NCBI GenBank assembly: GCA_005883885.1
Contig: VAYF01000037.1
Span: 1 to 10,018 of the forward strand
Direction of reading: 5' to 3'
From: Actinomycetota bacterium
GTDB taxonomy: Bacteria; Actinomycetota; UBA4738; HRBIN12
Length of the DNA stretch: 10,018 bases
The notes below the pieces were generated by a model, which worked only from the letters and a program-made list of their open reading frames with translations, made no database searches and had not been told where the DNA came from. The stretch's first letter is position 1; each line of letters starts with the position of its first letter. A program made the translations under genes and the position numbers. This document shows positions 1 to 6,900 of this stretch, in pieces.

Positions 1-41
1 CCCCGTCCGGTTCCACCTCACCCACCGCGGAGGCGACGTGA
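1..41 (+). CDS. possible 3' tail of an upstream gene (partial)
   Basis: The third forward frame is open from the window edge to a TGA at 39-41 and would encode a Pro/Ser/Thr/Ala-rich tail, PSGSTSPTAEAT. The TGA overlaps the GTG of the following LCP gene (GTGA arrangement), which is a common sign of translational coupling in a high-GC operon. The composition resembles the low-complexity tail of the LCP protein itself (PPSPTANQPR), so the upstream gene could be another envelope protein, but only 12 codons are visible and no function can be assigned. It could also be untranslated sequence. Confidence 0.35.
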   Translation, partial: PSGSTSPTAEAT

Positions 42-988
42 CCAGACGCTTCGTGGCGATCGTGCTCGTCCTCGCGGCCTGGATCGGCGGGACCGTTGCC
101 GGTTCGCTCGGACAGGTCCCGGCCGCCGCTTCGAACCCCGGCATCCTGATCGGGAAGGCACACGCTGACTACACCCCGTCGCTCACCGGTTCCAAGCCGA
201 TCGTGATCCTCGCCGTGGGCAGCGGCGCCCGGCCGGGGGAGGACCTGCTGCATTCACTCTCGGATTCGCTGCACCTGATCTTCTTGAACCCCGATCAGCA
301 CCGCGCGACCATGGTGGGCATCCCGCGGGATTCGTGGGTGGACATCCCCGGCCATGGCAGCAACAAGATCAACAGCGCGCTGGCCACCGGCGGCCCGGAT
401 CTGATGGTCCAGACGATCGAGTCGAGGTTCGGCGTGCATATCGACTATTGGGCGATCACGACCTTCTGGGGCTTCAAGGCCATGATCGACAAGATCGGCG
501 GGCTTGCCGTGAACGTCCCCTTCCGGATGCTCGACTCCTACTCGGGCGTTGATCTCCATGCCGGCGCCCAGCGGCTGAACGGAGACCAAGCCCTGGCGAT
601 GGCTCGAGACCGCCACAGCTTGCTGGCAGGCGACTTCGGCAGGCAGGAGGACGGCGGTCGGCTGATCCTGGCGGCGCTCGCCCAGTTCCAGAAGGAGTAC
701 CAAAAGGACCCCGGCGCGCTTCTCACATGGATCGGGGCGGGCCTGTCGAACATGAACACGACCCTGACCGTGGACCAAGTGTTGCAGCTCGCGTACACCG
801 TGACGGCGCAGCCGGTCAAGAACGTTCAGAACATCGTTCTCCCTGGCTCTTCGGCGTCGATCGGGGGCCTCTCGGCCGTCGCGCTCAACAGCGCCGCGGT
901 CTCGGCGATCTTCCGGGACGTCATCCCCGACGGCATCGTCTCCAGGAAGAACGCGCCGCCGAGTCCCACCGCGAACCAGCCGCGGTAG
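38..988 (+). CDS. LytR-CpsA-Psr (LCP) family cell-wall protein
   Basis: LCP proteins are membrane-anchored enzymes that transfer lipid-linked glycopolymers (teichoic acids, arabinogalactan, capsule) to peptidoglycan outside the membrane. The 316-residue product has one N-terminal membrane segment (about residues 5-22) and then an LCP domain (about 53-215). Visible family motifs are ILAVGSGARPGE (57-68), D76, IPRDSW (95-100, containing R97), KIN (110-112), IDYW (135-138), IDKIGGLAVNVP (150-161) and ALAMARDRH...DFGR (185-202), giving R190, R192, R202 and R208. These arginines and aspartates line the lipid-phosphate pocket in characterised members. G63 stands where the usual GSD motif has Asp. 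A GTG start at 38 is supported by GGAGG at 29-33. No C-terminal LytR_C domain is present; the protein ends in a short Pro-rich tail. Which polymer it attaches cannot be told. Confidence 0.9.
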   Translation: MTRRFVAIVLVLAAWIGGTVAGSLGQVPAAASNPGILIGKAHADYTPSLTGSKPIVILAVGSGARPGEDLLHSLSDSLHLIFLNPDQHRATMVGIPRDSWVDIPGHGSNKINSALATGGPDLMVQTIESRFGVHIDYWAITTFWGFKAMIDKIGGLAVNVPFRMLDSYSGVDLHAGAQRLNGDQALAMARDRHSLLAGDFGRQEDGGRLILAALAQFQKEYQKDPGALLTWIGAGLSNMNTTLTVDQVLQLAYTVTAQPVKNVQNIVLPGSSASIGGLSAVALNSAAVSAIFRDVIPDGIVSRKNAPPSPTANQPR

Positions 989-994
989 TCCGGC

Positions 995-2038
995 TCAGAG
1001 CTTCGTCACGACGTACCCGACGTAGCCGGCGTAGAACACGCCCTGCAGCAGCAAGAGGGGTGCGGACAGACGGCCCCGGATCCGAAGCGTCAGGTACAGG
1101 ACCGACCCCGCGAGCAGCGCCACGCACGCCGCGACCAGCGCCTCGTGGGCGAGCTCCCAGGGCGTGAGCAGGAGCCCAACGGTCACCGGGAACGACGACT
1201 GGAACACCATGGCGCCGGTCATGTTGCCCATCGCCAGGGTGTCCTTGTTCCGGCGTACCCACAGGACGCTGTTGAACTTCTCGGGGAGCTCCGTCGCGAG
1301 TGGGGCCACCAGGAGCGAGAACGCGAGCGGCGGCAGACCCGCCGCCTTCCCGAGGTTGCCCACCGCGTCGACGAAGAGCTTGGCTCCGCCCACCATGAGG
1401 ATCAACCCGATGGCGACCTGGACGAAGGGCGCGGCCGTCGAGCGCTCGACGGTCCACGCCGGGAGCCTTCGCACCCCTACTCGAAGCACCTCCCACAGGC
1501 GGAGGGGCCGGATGTCGCTCCCGCCCCCTCCGTTCTCGGTTTGCGGCGACTGGAAGTGCCGTCGCACGTAATACGCGTACCCCACGACAAGCACGATCGC
1601 GAGGCACACGTCGATCGTTCGAACATGGAGCAGCCCGGCGACCATCGCCAGGGCGTACATCACCAGGAAGTAGCCCAGATCCTGTTGGATCACGCGCCGG
1701 TCGATGTTCAGATCGAGGCTCCGACGCCCGCCGCGACCGGAGGACAGGACCGCGACCCCGATCACGACCATCGCGAGCGTCGTCAGCATGAACGGCGCGC
1801 CCAGGATCGCGCCGATCCCGATCTCGTCGCCGGCCTCGTGCCCCGACACGATCGCGACGATCGGCAGCAGCGTCTCGGGCAGGGCGGTTCCGATCGCGGC
1901 GAGGACCGAGCCGACGGCGCCCTCCGACAGGCCGAACCCCTCGCCGACCCACTCGATGCCGTTCGTGAAGAGCTCCGCCGCAACGAGGATGATCAGGAGC
2001 GAAGAGACCAGGAAGACCCAATCCATGTGGCGGGCCAT
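995..2038 (-). CDS. sodium/calcium exchanger-like (CaCA superfamily) membrane protein
   Basis: This is a 347-residue integral membrane protein built from two inverted halves, as in CaCA cation/Ca2+ (or H+/Ca2+) antiporters. The first alpha repeat reads AAIGTALPE (47-55) followed by GIGAILGAPF (74-83). The second reads APLATELPE (245-253) followed by AMGNMTGAMVF (269-279). E55 and E253 match the ion-binding glutamates of the family. A long hydrophilic loop (about 159-204) separates the halves. The second motifs have Gly-Ala and Thr-Gly-Ala where NCX-like proteins have GSN, so ion specificity is uncertain. The ATG at 2038 is chosen because the frame upstream runs antisense through the helicase gene. 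ATG 2026 (M5) is also possible: a weak TTGCGA / 17 nt / GACCAT pair at 2065-2037 would put a transcript start just before it. No Shine-Dalgarno is visible. It converges on the LCP gene with six bases between stops. Confidence 0.83.
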   Translation of the reverse strand: MARHMDWVFLVSSLLIILVAAELFTNGIEWVGEGFGLSEGAVGSVLAAIGTALPETLLPIVAIVSGHEAGDEIGIGAILGAPFMLTTLAMVVIGVAVLSSGRGGRRSLDLNIDRRVIQQDLGYFLVMYALAMVAGLLHVRTIDVCLAIVLVVGYAYYVRRHFQSPQTENGGGGSDIRPLRLWEVLRVGVRRLPAWTVERSTAAPFVQVAIGLILMVGGAKLFVDAVGNLGKAAGLPPLAFSLLVAPLATELPEKFNSVLWVRRNKDTLAMGNMTGAMVFQSSFPVTVGLLLTPWELAHEALVAACVALLAGSVLYLTLRIRGRLSAPLLLLQGVFYAGYVGYVVTKL

Positions 2039-2070
2039 GGTCGCAGGGGTGCCAGGGTCTCGCAACCGAT

Positions 2071-2080
2071 GGGACGTCCC
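2071..2080. promoter_or_regulatory. 10-bp palindrome in divergent promoter region
   Basis: GGGACGTCCC is a perfect palindrome in the 63-base gap between the divergent exchanger and helicase starts. It lies 9 bases upstream of the helicase -10-like hexamer, where a repressor could block transcription. No known operator consensus is recognised. A 10-bp palindrome in GC-rich DNA can also arise by chance. Confidence 0.25.
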
Positions 2081-2089
2081 CCACGCCCG

Positions 2090-2095
2090 TAGCCT
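2090..2095 (+). promoter_or_regulatory. -10 element of a putative leaderless promoter for the helicase gene
   Basis: TAGCCT fits the actinobacterial -10 pattern TANNNT and is followed by exactly six bases (GGGCCG) before the GTG at 2102. That distance places the transcript start on or next to the start codon. No Shine-Dalgarno precedes this GTG, so leaderless translation is the simplest reading. No clear -35 hexamer is seen. The same hexamer-six-GTG geometry recurs before the gene at 4404. Confidence 0.5.
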
Positions 2096-2101
2096 GGGCC
2101 G

Positions 2102-4369
2102 GTGGACCCGCAGGCGTTCCTCGACCATCTGACCGCCGATCCCGAGACCGACGGGTCGCTCGTGCACGTGCAGGACCTCCCCGCACGGCCGCCCCTCGTG
2201 CAGCCGTTCCCCGCGGACCTTCCCGACGTGCTCGTCGCACGGCTCGGGTTGCTCGGGGTCGAGGGGCTCTATCCGCACCAGGCCGAGGGGTTGGAGGCGC
2301 TCGCGGCCGGCCGCGACGTGATGCTCGCGACCGGGACGGCCAGCGGGAAGTCGCTCGTCTACCAGATGGCATCCGCACGGGCCGCGCTCACGATCCCCAA
2401 GGCCACCGCGCTGTTCCTGTTCCCGACGAAGGCGCTCGCGCGCGACCAGCTCCGGTCCGTCCGGTCGCTCAAGCTCCCGCAGCTCAAGGCCGCCGTGTAC
2501 GACGGGGACACGCCGCGGGCGGAACGCCCGCTGATCCGGTCGAGCGCGAACCTTCTGCTGACCACCCCCGACATGCTCCACGCGTCGATGCTCCCCGATC
2601 ACGCCCGGTGGGCCGACTTCTTCTTCCGTCTGTCGCTCGTGGTGATCGACGAGGCGCACGTGCTGCGGGGGGTGTTCGGCTCCCAGGTCGCGATGGTTCT
2701 GCGCCGGCTCCGGCGGCTGATCGCGGCGCACGGCGGCGACCCGCGGTGGTGCCTCGCCACCGCCACCGTCGGGAACCCGGCGGAGCTCGCCGCTCGCCTC
2801 ACCGGCCTGGATGTCGAGGTCATCGAGCGCGACGCGTCGCCGCGGGGCCGGAAGCTCTTCGCGCTCTGGAACCCACCGGTGATCGACGAGGAGACCGGGG
2901 CGCGGCGGAGCGCGCTCAGCGAAGCGTCGTGGGTGATGGCCGGGCTCGTCGACCGCGGCGCGCGCACGATCGGGTTCACGCGGAGCCGGCGGGCCGCCGA
3001 GCTGCTCGCCGAGTTCACCCGTCGAGGACTCTCCGACACCCAGATGCGCACGCGGGTCAAGAGCTACCGGGCCGGCTACCTCGCCGAGGACCGCCGCGCG
3101 ATCGAGCGGGAGCTCGCGAACGGCGAGCTGCTCGCCGTGGCATCCACGAACGCGCTCGAGCTCGGGATCGTCATCGGCTCGCTCGACGCCGCCGTGCTGA
3201 CGGGCTACCCCGGCACCCGAGCGTCGATGTGGCAGCAGGCGGGCCGGGCGGGGCGTCGCGAGGCCGAGTCGCTCGCCATCCTCGTGGCGCAGGACGACCC
3301 GCTCGACCAGTACCTCGCGCAGCATCATGAGGAGTTGTTAGAGCGACCGGCCGAGGACGCGGTGATCGACCCCACCAACCCGTACGTGATGGGGCCGCAT
3401 CTGCGCTGCGCGGCACGCGAGCTGCCGATGACGCAGGACGACCTCGGCGCGTTCTTCGGTCCCGAGGCCGTGCCGTTGGTCGAGGAGCTGATCGCCGACG
3501 GTGCGCTCGCCCGACGGCAGGCCGGGACGGTGCACGACATCGGACGCACCTCACCGCACCGCGAAGTGGACATCCGCGCCGGGTCCGGCCACGTCTACCG
3601 GATCGTGCTCCACGGGACCGGCGAGCTCCTCGGGACCTCCGACGAGCATCGGGCGTTCGGGACGCTGCATCCCGGAGCCGTCTACCTGCATCAGGGCGAA
3701 CAGTTCCTGGTGCAGGAGCTGAACCTCACGGACAGGGTCGCCGTCGTGGCGGAAGCCGATCCCGACTTCTACACGCAGGCGCGCGACGTCACGGACATCC
3801 AGATCCTGGATGTCCGTGAACGTCGACCGCTCGGCGCCGCCGAGGTGTGCTTCGGCGACGTGCAGGTGACCAACCAGGTCGTCGGCTACGTCCGCAAGCT
3901 CGTCTCGACGAACGAGATCGTCGGGGACCACCCGCTCGCGCTGCCGCCCGTCACCCTCGACACCCGCGCGACCTGGTGGACGCTCCCCGGCCGCATCTTC
4001 AACGCGGCAGCGGTCGGCCCGCGCCAGCTCCCCGGCGCGATCCACGCCGCCGAGCACTGCGCGATCGGGCTCCTGCCGTTGGTCGCGACGTGCGACCGCT
4101 GGGACGTCGGCGGCGTCTCGACGCCGGTGCACGAGGACACCGGGCTCACCACGATCTTCGTCTATGACGGGTACGAGGGGGGAGCGGGCGTCACCGAACG
4201 CGGCTTCCGGAACGTCGAACGGTGGTTGCACGCCACGCTCGAGCGGCTCCGCGAGTGCCCCTGCCGCGACGGTTGTCCGTCCTGCGTGCAATCGCCGAAG
4301 TGCGGCAACGGCAACGAGCCGCTGGACAAGGCGGCCGCTGCGGCGTTGCTCGGGGTCGTGCTGCGCTGA
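2102..4369 (+). CDS. MrfA/YprA-type DEAH-box DNA helicase with C-terminal zinc-cysteine domain (DUF1998)
   Basis: This is a superfamily 2 helicase of 755 residues, close to the length of Bacillus subtilis MrfA (YprA), a helicase that takes part in mitomycin C lesion repair. Motifs in order: Q-like YPHQAEGL, Walker A TGTASGKS (77-84, K83), DEAH (183-186), ATATVGN, STNALELGIVIG (motif V) and QQAGRAGR (378-385, motif VI). The C-terminal part carries the family cysteine cluster: C719, C721, C725, C728 and C734 in CPCRDGCPSCVQSPKCGNGN, expected to bind zinc or a metal cluster. The GTG at 2102 lies six bases after a TANNNT hexamer. No mrfB-like exonuclease gene is adjacent within the window, so the repair role is by homology only. 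A strong perfect hairpin lies inside the gene at 3789-3819. Confidence 0.9.
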   Translation: MDPQAFLDHLTADPETDGSLVHVQDLPARPPLVQPFPADLPDVLVARLGLLGVEGLYPHQAEGLEALAAGRDVMLATGTASGKSLVYQMASARAALTIPKATALFLFPTKALARDQLRSVRSLKLPQLKAAVYDGDTPRAERPLIRSSANLLLTTPDMLHASMLPDHARWADFFFRLSLVVIDEAHVLRGVFGSQVAMVLRRLRRLIAAHGGDPRWCLATATVGNPAELAARLTGLDVEVIERDASPRGRKLFALWNPPVIDEETGARRSALSEASWVMAGLVDRGARTIGFTRSRRAAELLAEFTRRGLSDTQMRTRVKSYRAGYLAEDRRAIERELANGELLAVASTNALELGIVIGSLDAAVLTGYPGTRASMWQQAGRAGRREAESLAILVAQDDPLDQYLAQHHEELLERPAEDAVIDPTNPYVMGPHLRCAARELPMTQDDLGAFFGPEAVPLVEELIADGALARRQAGTVHDIGRTSPHREVDIRAGSGHVYRIVLHGTGELLGTSDEHRAFGTLHPGAVYLHQGEQFLVQELNLTDRVAVVAEADPDFYTQARDVTDIQILDVRERRPLGAAEVCFGDVQVTNQVVGYVRKLVSTNEIVGDHPLALPPVTLDTRATWWTLPGRIFNAAAVGPRQLPGAIHAAEHCAIGLLPLVATCDRWDVGGVSTPVHEDTGLTTIFVYDGYEGGAGVTERGFRNVERWLHATLERLRECPCRDGCPSCVQSPKCGNGNEPLDKAAAAALLGVVLR
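3789..3819. repeat. 14-bp perfect inverted repeat (hairpin) inside the helicase gene
   Basis: Left arm TCACGGACATCCAG (3789-3802) and right arm CTGGATGTCCGTGA (3806-3819) are exact reverse complements around the three-base spacer ATC. If A3819 is bulged out instead of paired, five further pairs form outside (GACGT 3785-3789 with ACGTC 3820-3824). The protein sequence across it (VTDIQILDVRE) looks ordinary for the helicase family. The hairpin has no T-tract, so it is not a standard terminator. Confidence 0.75.
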
Positions 4370-4391
4370 GGCCTCGCTCCGCGAGCCCGAC

Positions 4392-4397
4392 TAGTCT
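4392..4397 (+). promoter_or_regulatory. -10 element of a putative leaderless promoter for the urease-like/transport cluster
   Basis: TAGTCT fits TANNNT and is followed by six bases (GCGGCC) and then the GTG at 4404, the same geometry as before the helicase gene. No Shine-Dalgarno is present in the 34-base gap after the helicase stop. This suggests that the urease-like genes have their own start of transcription, although read-through from the helicase cannot be excluded. No clear -35 element is visible. Confidence 0.5.
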
Positions 4398-4403
4398 GCG
4401 GCC

Positions 4404-4988
4404 GTGCGTCTCACGCCCACCGAGGAAGACCGGCTCCGGATCTTCTCGGCAGCGGAGCTCGCCCGTCGGACGCTCGCCCGAGGGTTGCAGCTGAACGCCC
4501 CCGAGGCGATCGCGCTCGCCTGCGACGAGATGCACGGCGCGGCGCGCGGGGGTGCTTCGTACGAAGGCGTTCTCCAAGCGGGGCGCGTCGCCGTCGCGCC
4601 GGACCAGGTACTCGACGGCGTGGCCGACATCGCACAGGAGATCCGCTTGGAGGTCCTGCTCGACGAAGGGTCCCGTCTCGTCGTGGTCCGCGCGCCTTTC
4701 GGCCCGGGATCCGACGATGGACCCGGCGCCACGCGATCCGGGGAGGGCGACGTCCCACTCGCTCCGGAGCGATCGCGCATCAGGCTCACCGTCACCAACA
4801 CCTCGGAACGCCCGATCCGCGTCTCCTCGCACTTCCCGTTCGACGAGGCGAACACGAAGCTTGCGTTCGACCGCGATGCCGCGCGCGGGTTCCGGCTGGA
4901 CCTGCCCGCCGGGGATTCGTTGCGATGGGCGCCGGGCGAGACCCGCGACGTCGACCTCGTGAAGTTCGGGGGCTCGGCGGGTGCCTGA
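4404..4988 (+). CDS. fused urease gamma/beta-like subunit, divergent
   Basis: The 194-residue protein joins two structural urease subunits. Residues 1-99 match UreA (gamma): MRLTPTEEDRLRIFSAAELA, ARGLQLNAPEAIAL (25-38) and DQVLDGVADIAQEIRLEV (67-84). A Gly/Asp-rich linker (about 100-118) leads into a UreB (beta) domain with RLTVTNTSERPIRVSSHFPF, FDRDAARGFRLDLPAG and a final DLVKFGG. In urease these subunits form the scaffold around the alpha subunit. Fusion of gamma and beta is known in other bacteria, including actinobacteria. Unusual points are that the canonical SHYHF of UreB reads SHFPF, and that the chain ends right after the FGG strand without the usual ...VYGFxxLVNG tail. The GTG at 4404 follows a leaderless-type -10. 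The gene overlaps the next by eight bases, which suggests coupled translation. Confidence 0.88.
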   Translation: MRLTPTEEDRLRIFSAAELARRTLARGLQLNAPEAIALACDEMHGAARGGASYEGVLQAGRVAVAPDQVLDGVADIAQEIRLEVLLDEGSRLVVVRAPFGPGSDDGPGATRSGEGDVPLAPERSRIRLTVTNTSERPIRVSSHFPFDEANTKLAFDRDAARGFRLDLPAGDSLRWAPGETRDVDLVKFGGSAGA

Positions 4989-6678
4989 TCGCATCTCAAG
5001 GAAGGAGCACGCGCTCCGACACGGGCCCACGATCGGCGACCGGGTGCGACTGGGCGATACCGATCTCTGGATCCGGATCGAAGAGGACCTGACCGAGCCC
5101 GCCGATCAAGTCTTGTGGGGCTACGCGAAGAACCTGCGCTCGCGGATGGGCCAGCACGACCGCGCGACGTCCGAGAGCGAGCTCGACGCCGTGATCGGTG
5201 GCGCGATCGTCGTCGATCCGCTGGTCGGGATCGTCAAGGCCGACATCGGCATCAAGGACGGCCGCGTCGTGGGTATCGGGAGGGCCGGCAACCCGGACAT
5301 CATGGACGGCGTCGACCTGACGATCGGCCCCGGGACCTGGCCGATCCCCTGCCACGGACTGCTCGTCACGCCCGGCGCGGTCGACTCGCACGTCCATCTG
5401 CTGAGTCCCCGACTCGTTCCCGTCGCCCTGTCGGCCGGCGTCACCACGCTCGTGACGGCCGGGTTCGAGGAACCCGCGTGGCGGATGATCCGTACCTTCG
5501 AGGCGTTCGAGCGCCTGCCGATGAACCTCGGTTTGCAGGCCTCGGCCCGAACGGAGGTCTCGGGATCCGCGGAGCGCGCGATCGAGGCGGGGGCGATCGG
5601 CCTTAAGGTCCACGAGGACTGGGGCGCCTCAGCACGGATCGTCGACGCGACCCTCACGACGGCCGAGGCCTTCGACGTCGCCGTCTGTTTGCACACCGAC
5701 GGCCTCAACGAATCCGGCGAGCTGGAGGAGACGGTCGCCGCGATCGCGGGTCGGTCGGTCCACGCCTATCACGTCGAGGGCGCCGGTGGTGGACACATCC
5801 CGGATCTGCTCGCGATCGTCCGCGAGCCGAACGTGATCTGCTCGTCGACGACGCCGAGCCTTCCGTACGGTCGCGCGGCTGCCGCCGAGCACGTCGATAT
5901 GATCCTGATCGTCCACGAAGGGAACCCTTCGCTCCCAGAGGACGTGGCGGCCGCGCGCGAGCGGATCCACCCCAAAACGATGGCCGCGGAGGGGCCGCTG
6001 CACGAGCTCGGCGCGATCTCCATCGTGAACAGCGACTCGCAGGGCATGGGGCGGATCGGCGAGACGGTCCGCCGGACGTGGCAGCTCGCGCACGCGATGA
6101 AGTCGTGGCGCGCGTCGGCGGCCGGGGAAGGATGGCCCGACGCGCTTCCCATCGAGGACGACGACAACCGACGGGTCCTCCGGTATCTGGCGAAGCACAC
6201 CGTCGAGCCGGCGAGGACCCACGGCCTCCACGAAGAGGTCGGATCCCTCGCACCCGGTCACCTCGCCGACCTTGTCCTGTGGGAGCCGTCGTCCTTCGGC
6301 GCGAAGCCGCTCGCGGTGATGAAGGGCGGGGCCATCGCCTGGGGCCCGATCGGCGAGGGCAACGCATCCGTGCACGCTGCGGAGCCGACCAGGTTCGGTC
6401 CCGACTGGGGGGGCACGGGCGAGGCCCCGCCGGGCCTCGCGGCCACCTTCGTCTCGAAGGCCGCCGCTGAGGCCGGCATCGCACACACCCTCCGGACCCG
6501 CCGGCGGGTGGTCGCCGTCCGGGGGACGCGAGGGCTCCGGAGGACCGATCTGGTCGCCAACACCGCGGTCCCGCCGATCGAGGTGTCGCGGACCGACGGG
6601 GCCGTGACGCTCGACGGCCGGGAGCTCGCCGCCGATCCCGTCTCGAACGTCCCGCTCGGTCGGCGCTACTTCCTGTGA
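4981..6678 (+). CDS. urease alpha-subunit-like amidohydrolase with altered substrate loop
   Basis: The 565-residue protein aligns along its length with urease alpha (UreC, 567 residues in Klebsiella), which hydrolyses urea at a di-nickel site. Metal ligands are kept: H137 and H139 (DSHVH), K209 (GLKVHEDWG, the carbamylated lysine), H238, H264 and D352 (NSDSQGMG). H211, the catalytic H312 and R328 are also present. Two differences affect the active site. Between V158 and W167 about 11 residues are missing, covering the GGGTGPxxGTxATTCTPG signature whose Ala carbonyl contacts urea. The mobile flap reads IVHEGN instead of VCHHLD, so Val311 replaces the flap Cys. A six-residue insertion lies near 370-390. 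Start GTG 4981 overlaps the gamma/beta stop. No ureD, E, F or G lies in the window. It is probably an active metal hydrolase, but its substrate is uncertain. Residue equivalences are from memory of the Klebsiella sequence. Confidence 0.88.
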   Translation: MPDRISRKEHALRHGPTIGDRVRLGDTDLWIRIEEDLTEPADQVLWGYAKNLRSRMGQHDRATSESELDAVIGGAIVVDPLVGIVKADIGIKDGRVVGIGRAGNPDIMDGVDLTIGPGTWPIPCHGLLVTPGAVDSHVHLLSPRLVPVALSAGVTTLVTAGFEEPAWRMIRTFEAFERLPMNLGLQASARTEVSGSAERAIEAGAIGLKVHEDWGASARIVDATLTTAEAFDVAVCLHTDGLNESGELEETVAAIAGRSVHAYHVEGAGGGHIPDLLAIVREPNVICSSTTPSLPYGRAAAAEHVDMILIVHEGNPSLPEDVAAARERIHPKTMAAEGPLHELGAISIVNSDSQGMGRIGETVRRTWQLAHAMKSWRASAAGEGWPDALPIEDDDNRRVLRYLAKHTVEPARTHGLHEEVGSLAPGHLADLVLWEPSSFGAKPLAVMKGGAIAWGPIGEGNASVHAAEPTRFGPDWGGTGEAPPGLAATFVSKAAAEAGIAHTLRTRRRVVAVRGTRGLRRTDLVANTAVPPIEVSRTDGAVTLDGRELAADPVSNVPLGRRYFL

Positions 6679-6732
6679 CCGGGACCCATCCCTTGCGCCG
6701 TGAGGGCGTCTTCGGCCACACTCCCACCGGAT

Positions 6733-6900
6733 ATGTCCGCTGAGGGGGGGGCCGGCAGGGTTGGAGCCGGTAACGGCTCGGTGGAGCTGGTCGGCGTGAC
6801 CAAGCGTTTCGGGACGGTGACCGCGGTCGATGCGATCGACATCCAGGTGCGTCCCGGCGAATTCCTCTCGCTCCTCGGCCCCCACATCGGCGCGACGTGA
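6733..6900 (+). pseudogene. potA: 5' fragment of polyamine-type ABC transporter ATPase (potA), lacking Walker A
   Basis: This 55-residue frame holds the beginning of an ABC ATPase: VELVGVTKRFGTVTAVD (17-33, with the A-loop aromatic F26) and RPGEFLSLLGP (40-50). In intact PotA the next residues would be the Walker A loop SGCGKTT. Here the frame instead runs through HIGAT to a TGA at 6898-6900. The next frame resumes the family sequence, so this is the front half of one broken gene. Start ATG 6733 is chosen over GTG 6700 because family homology begins soon after it; GTG 6781 is also possible. No strong Shine-Dalgarno is seen. A run of eight G (6744-6751) follows the start codon. It lies 54 bases after the urease alpha-like stop and was probably co-transcribed with it. 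Confidence 0.8.

Noticed and set aside
989..994. Terminator between the convergent LCP and exchanger genes
   Set aside because: Only six bases separate the stops, and no stem-loop with a T-run is visible around them.
995..3328. A 777-codon open frame on the minus strand covering the exchanger and half of the helicase gene
   Set aside because: Only the last 347 codons resemble a protein family. The rest is Arg/Glu/Pro-rich antisense of the helicase, a common artefact of high-GC DNA.
4368..4385. Hairpins GAGGCCTC and CTCGC-TCC-GCGAG after the helicase stop as a terminator
   Set aside because: The stems are short (4-5 bp), mutually overlapping and not followed by a T-run, so they are not a convincing intrinsic terminator.
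6700..6732. GTG 6700 as the start of potA
   Set aside because: The extra 11 residues have no family similarity and no ribosome site precedes this GTG. ATG 6733 is preferred, though not proven.
6880..6900. Programmed frameshift or split two-part ATPase at the potA break
   Set aside because: A frameshift alone would not restore the missing Walker A residues. The sequence jumps from LLGP to PHRRDVNTVFQ, so a deletion is the better reading.
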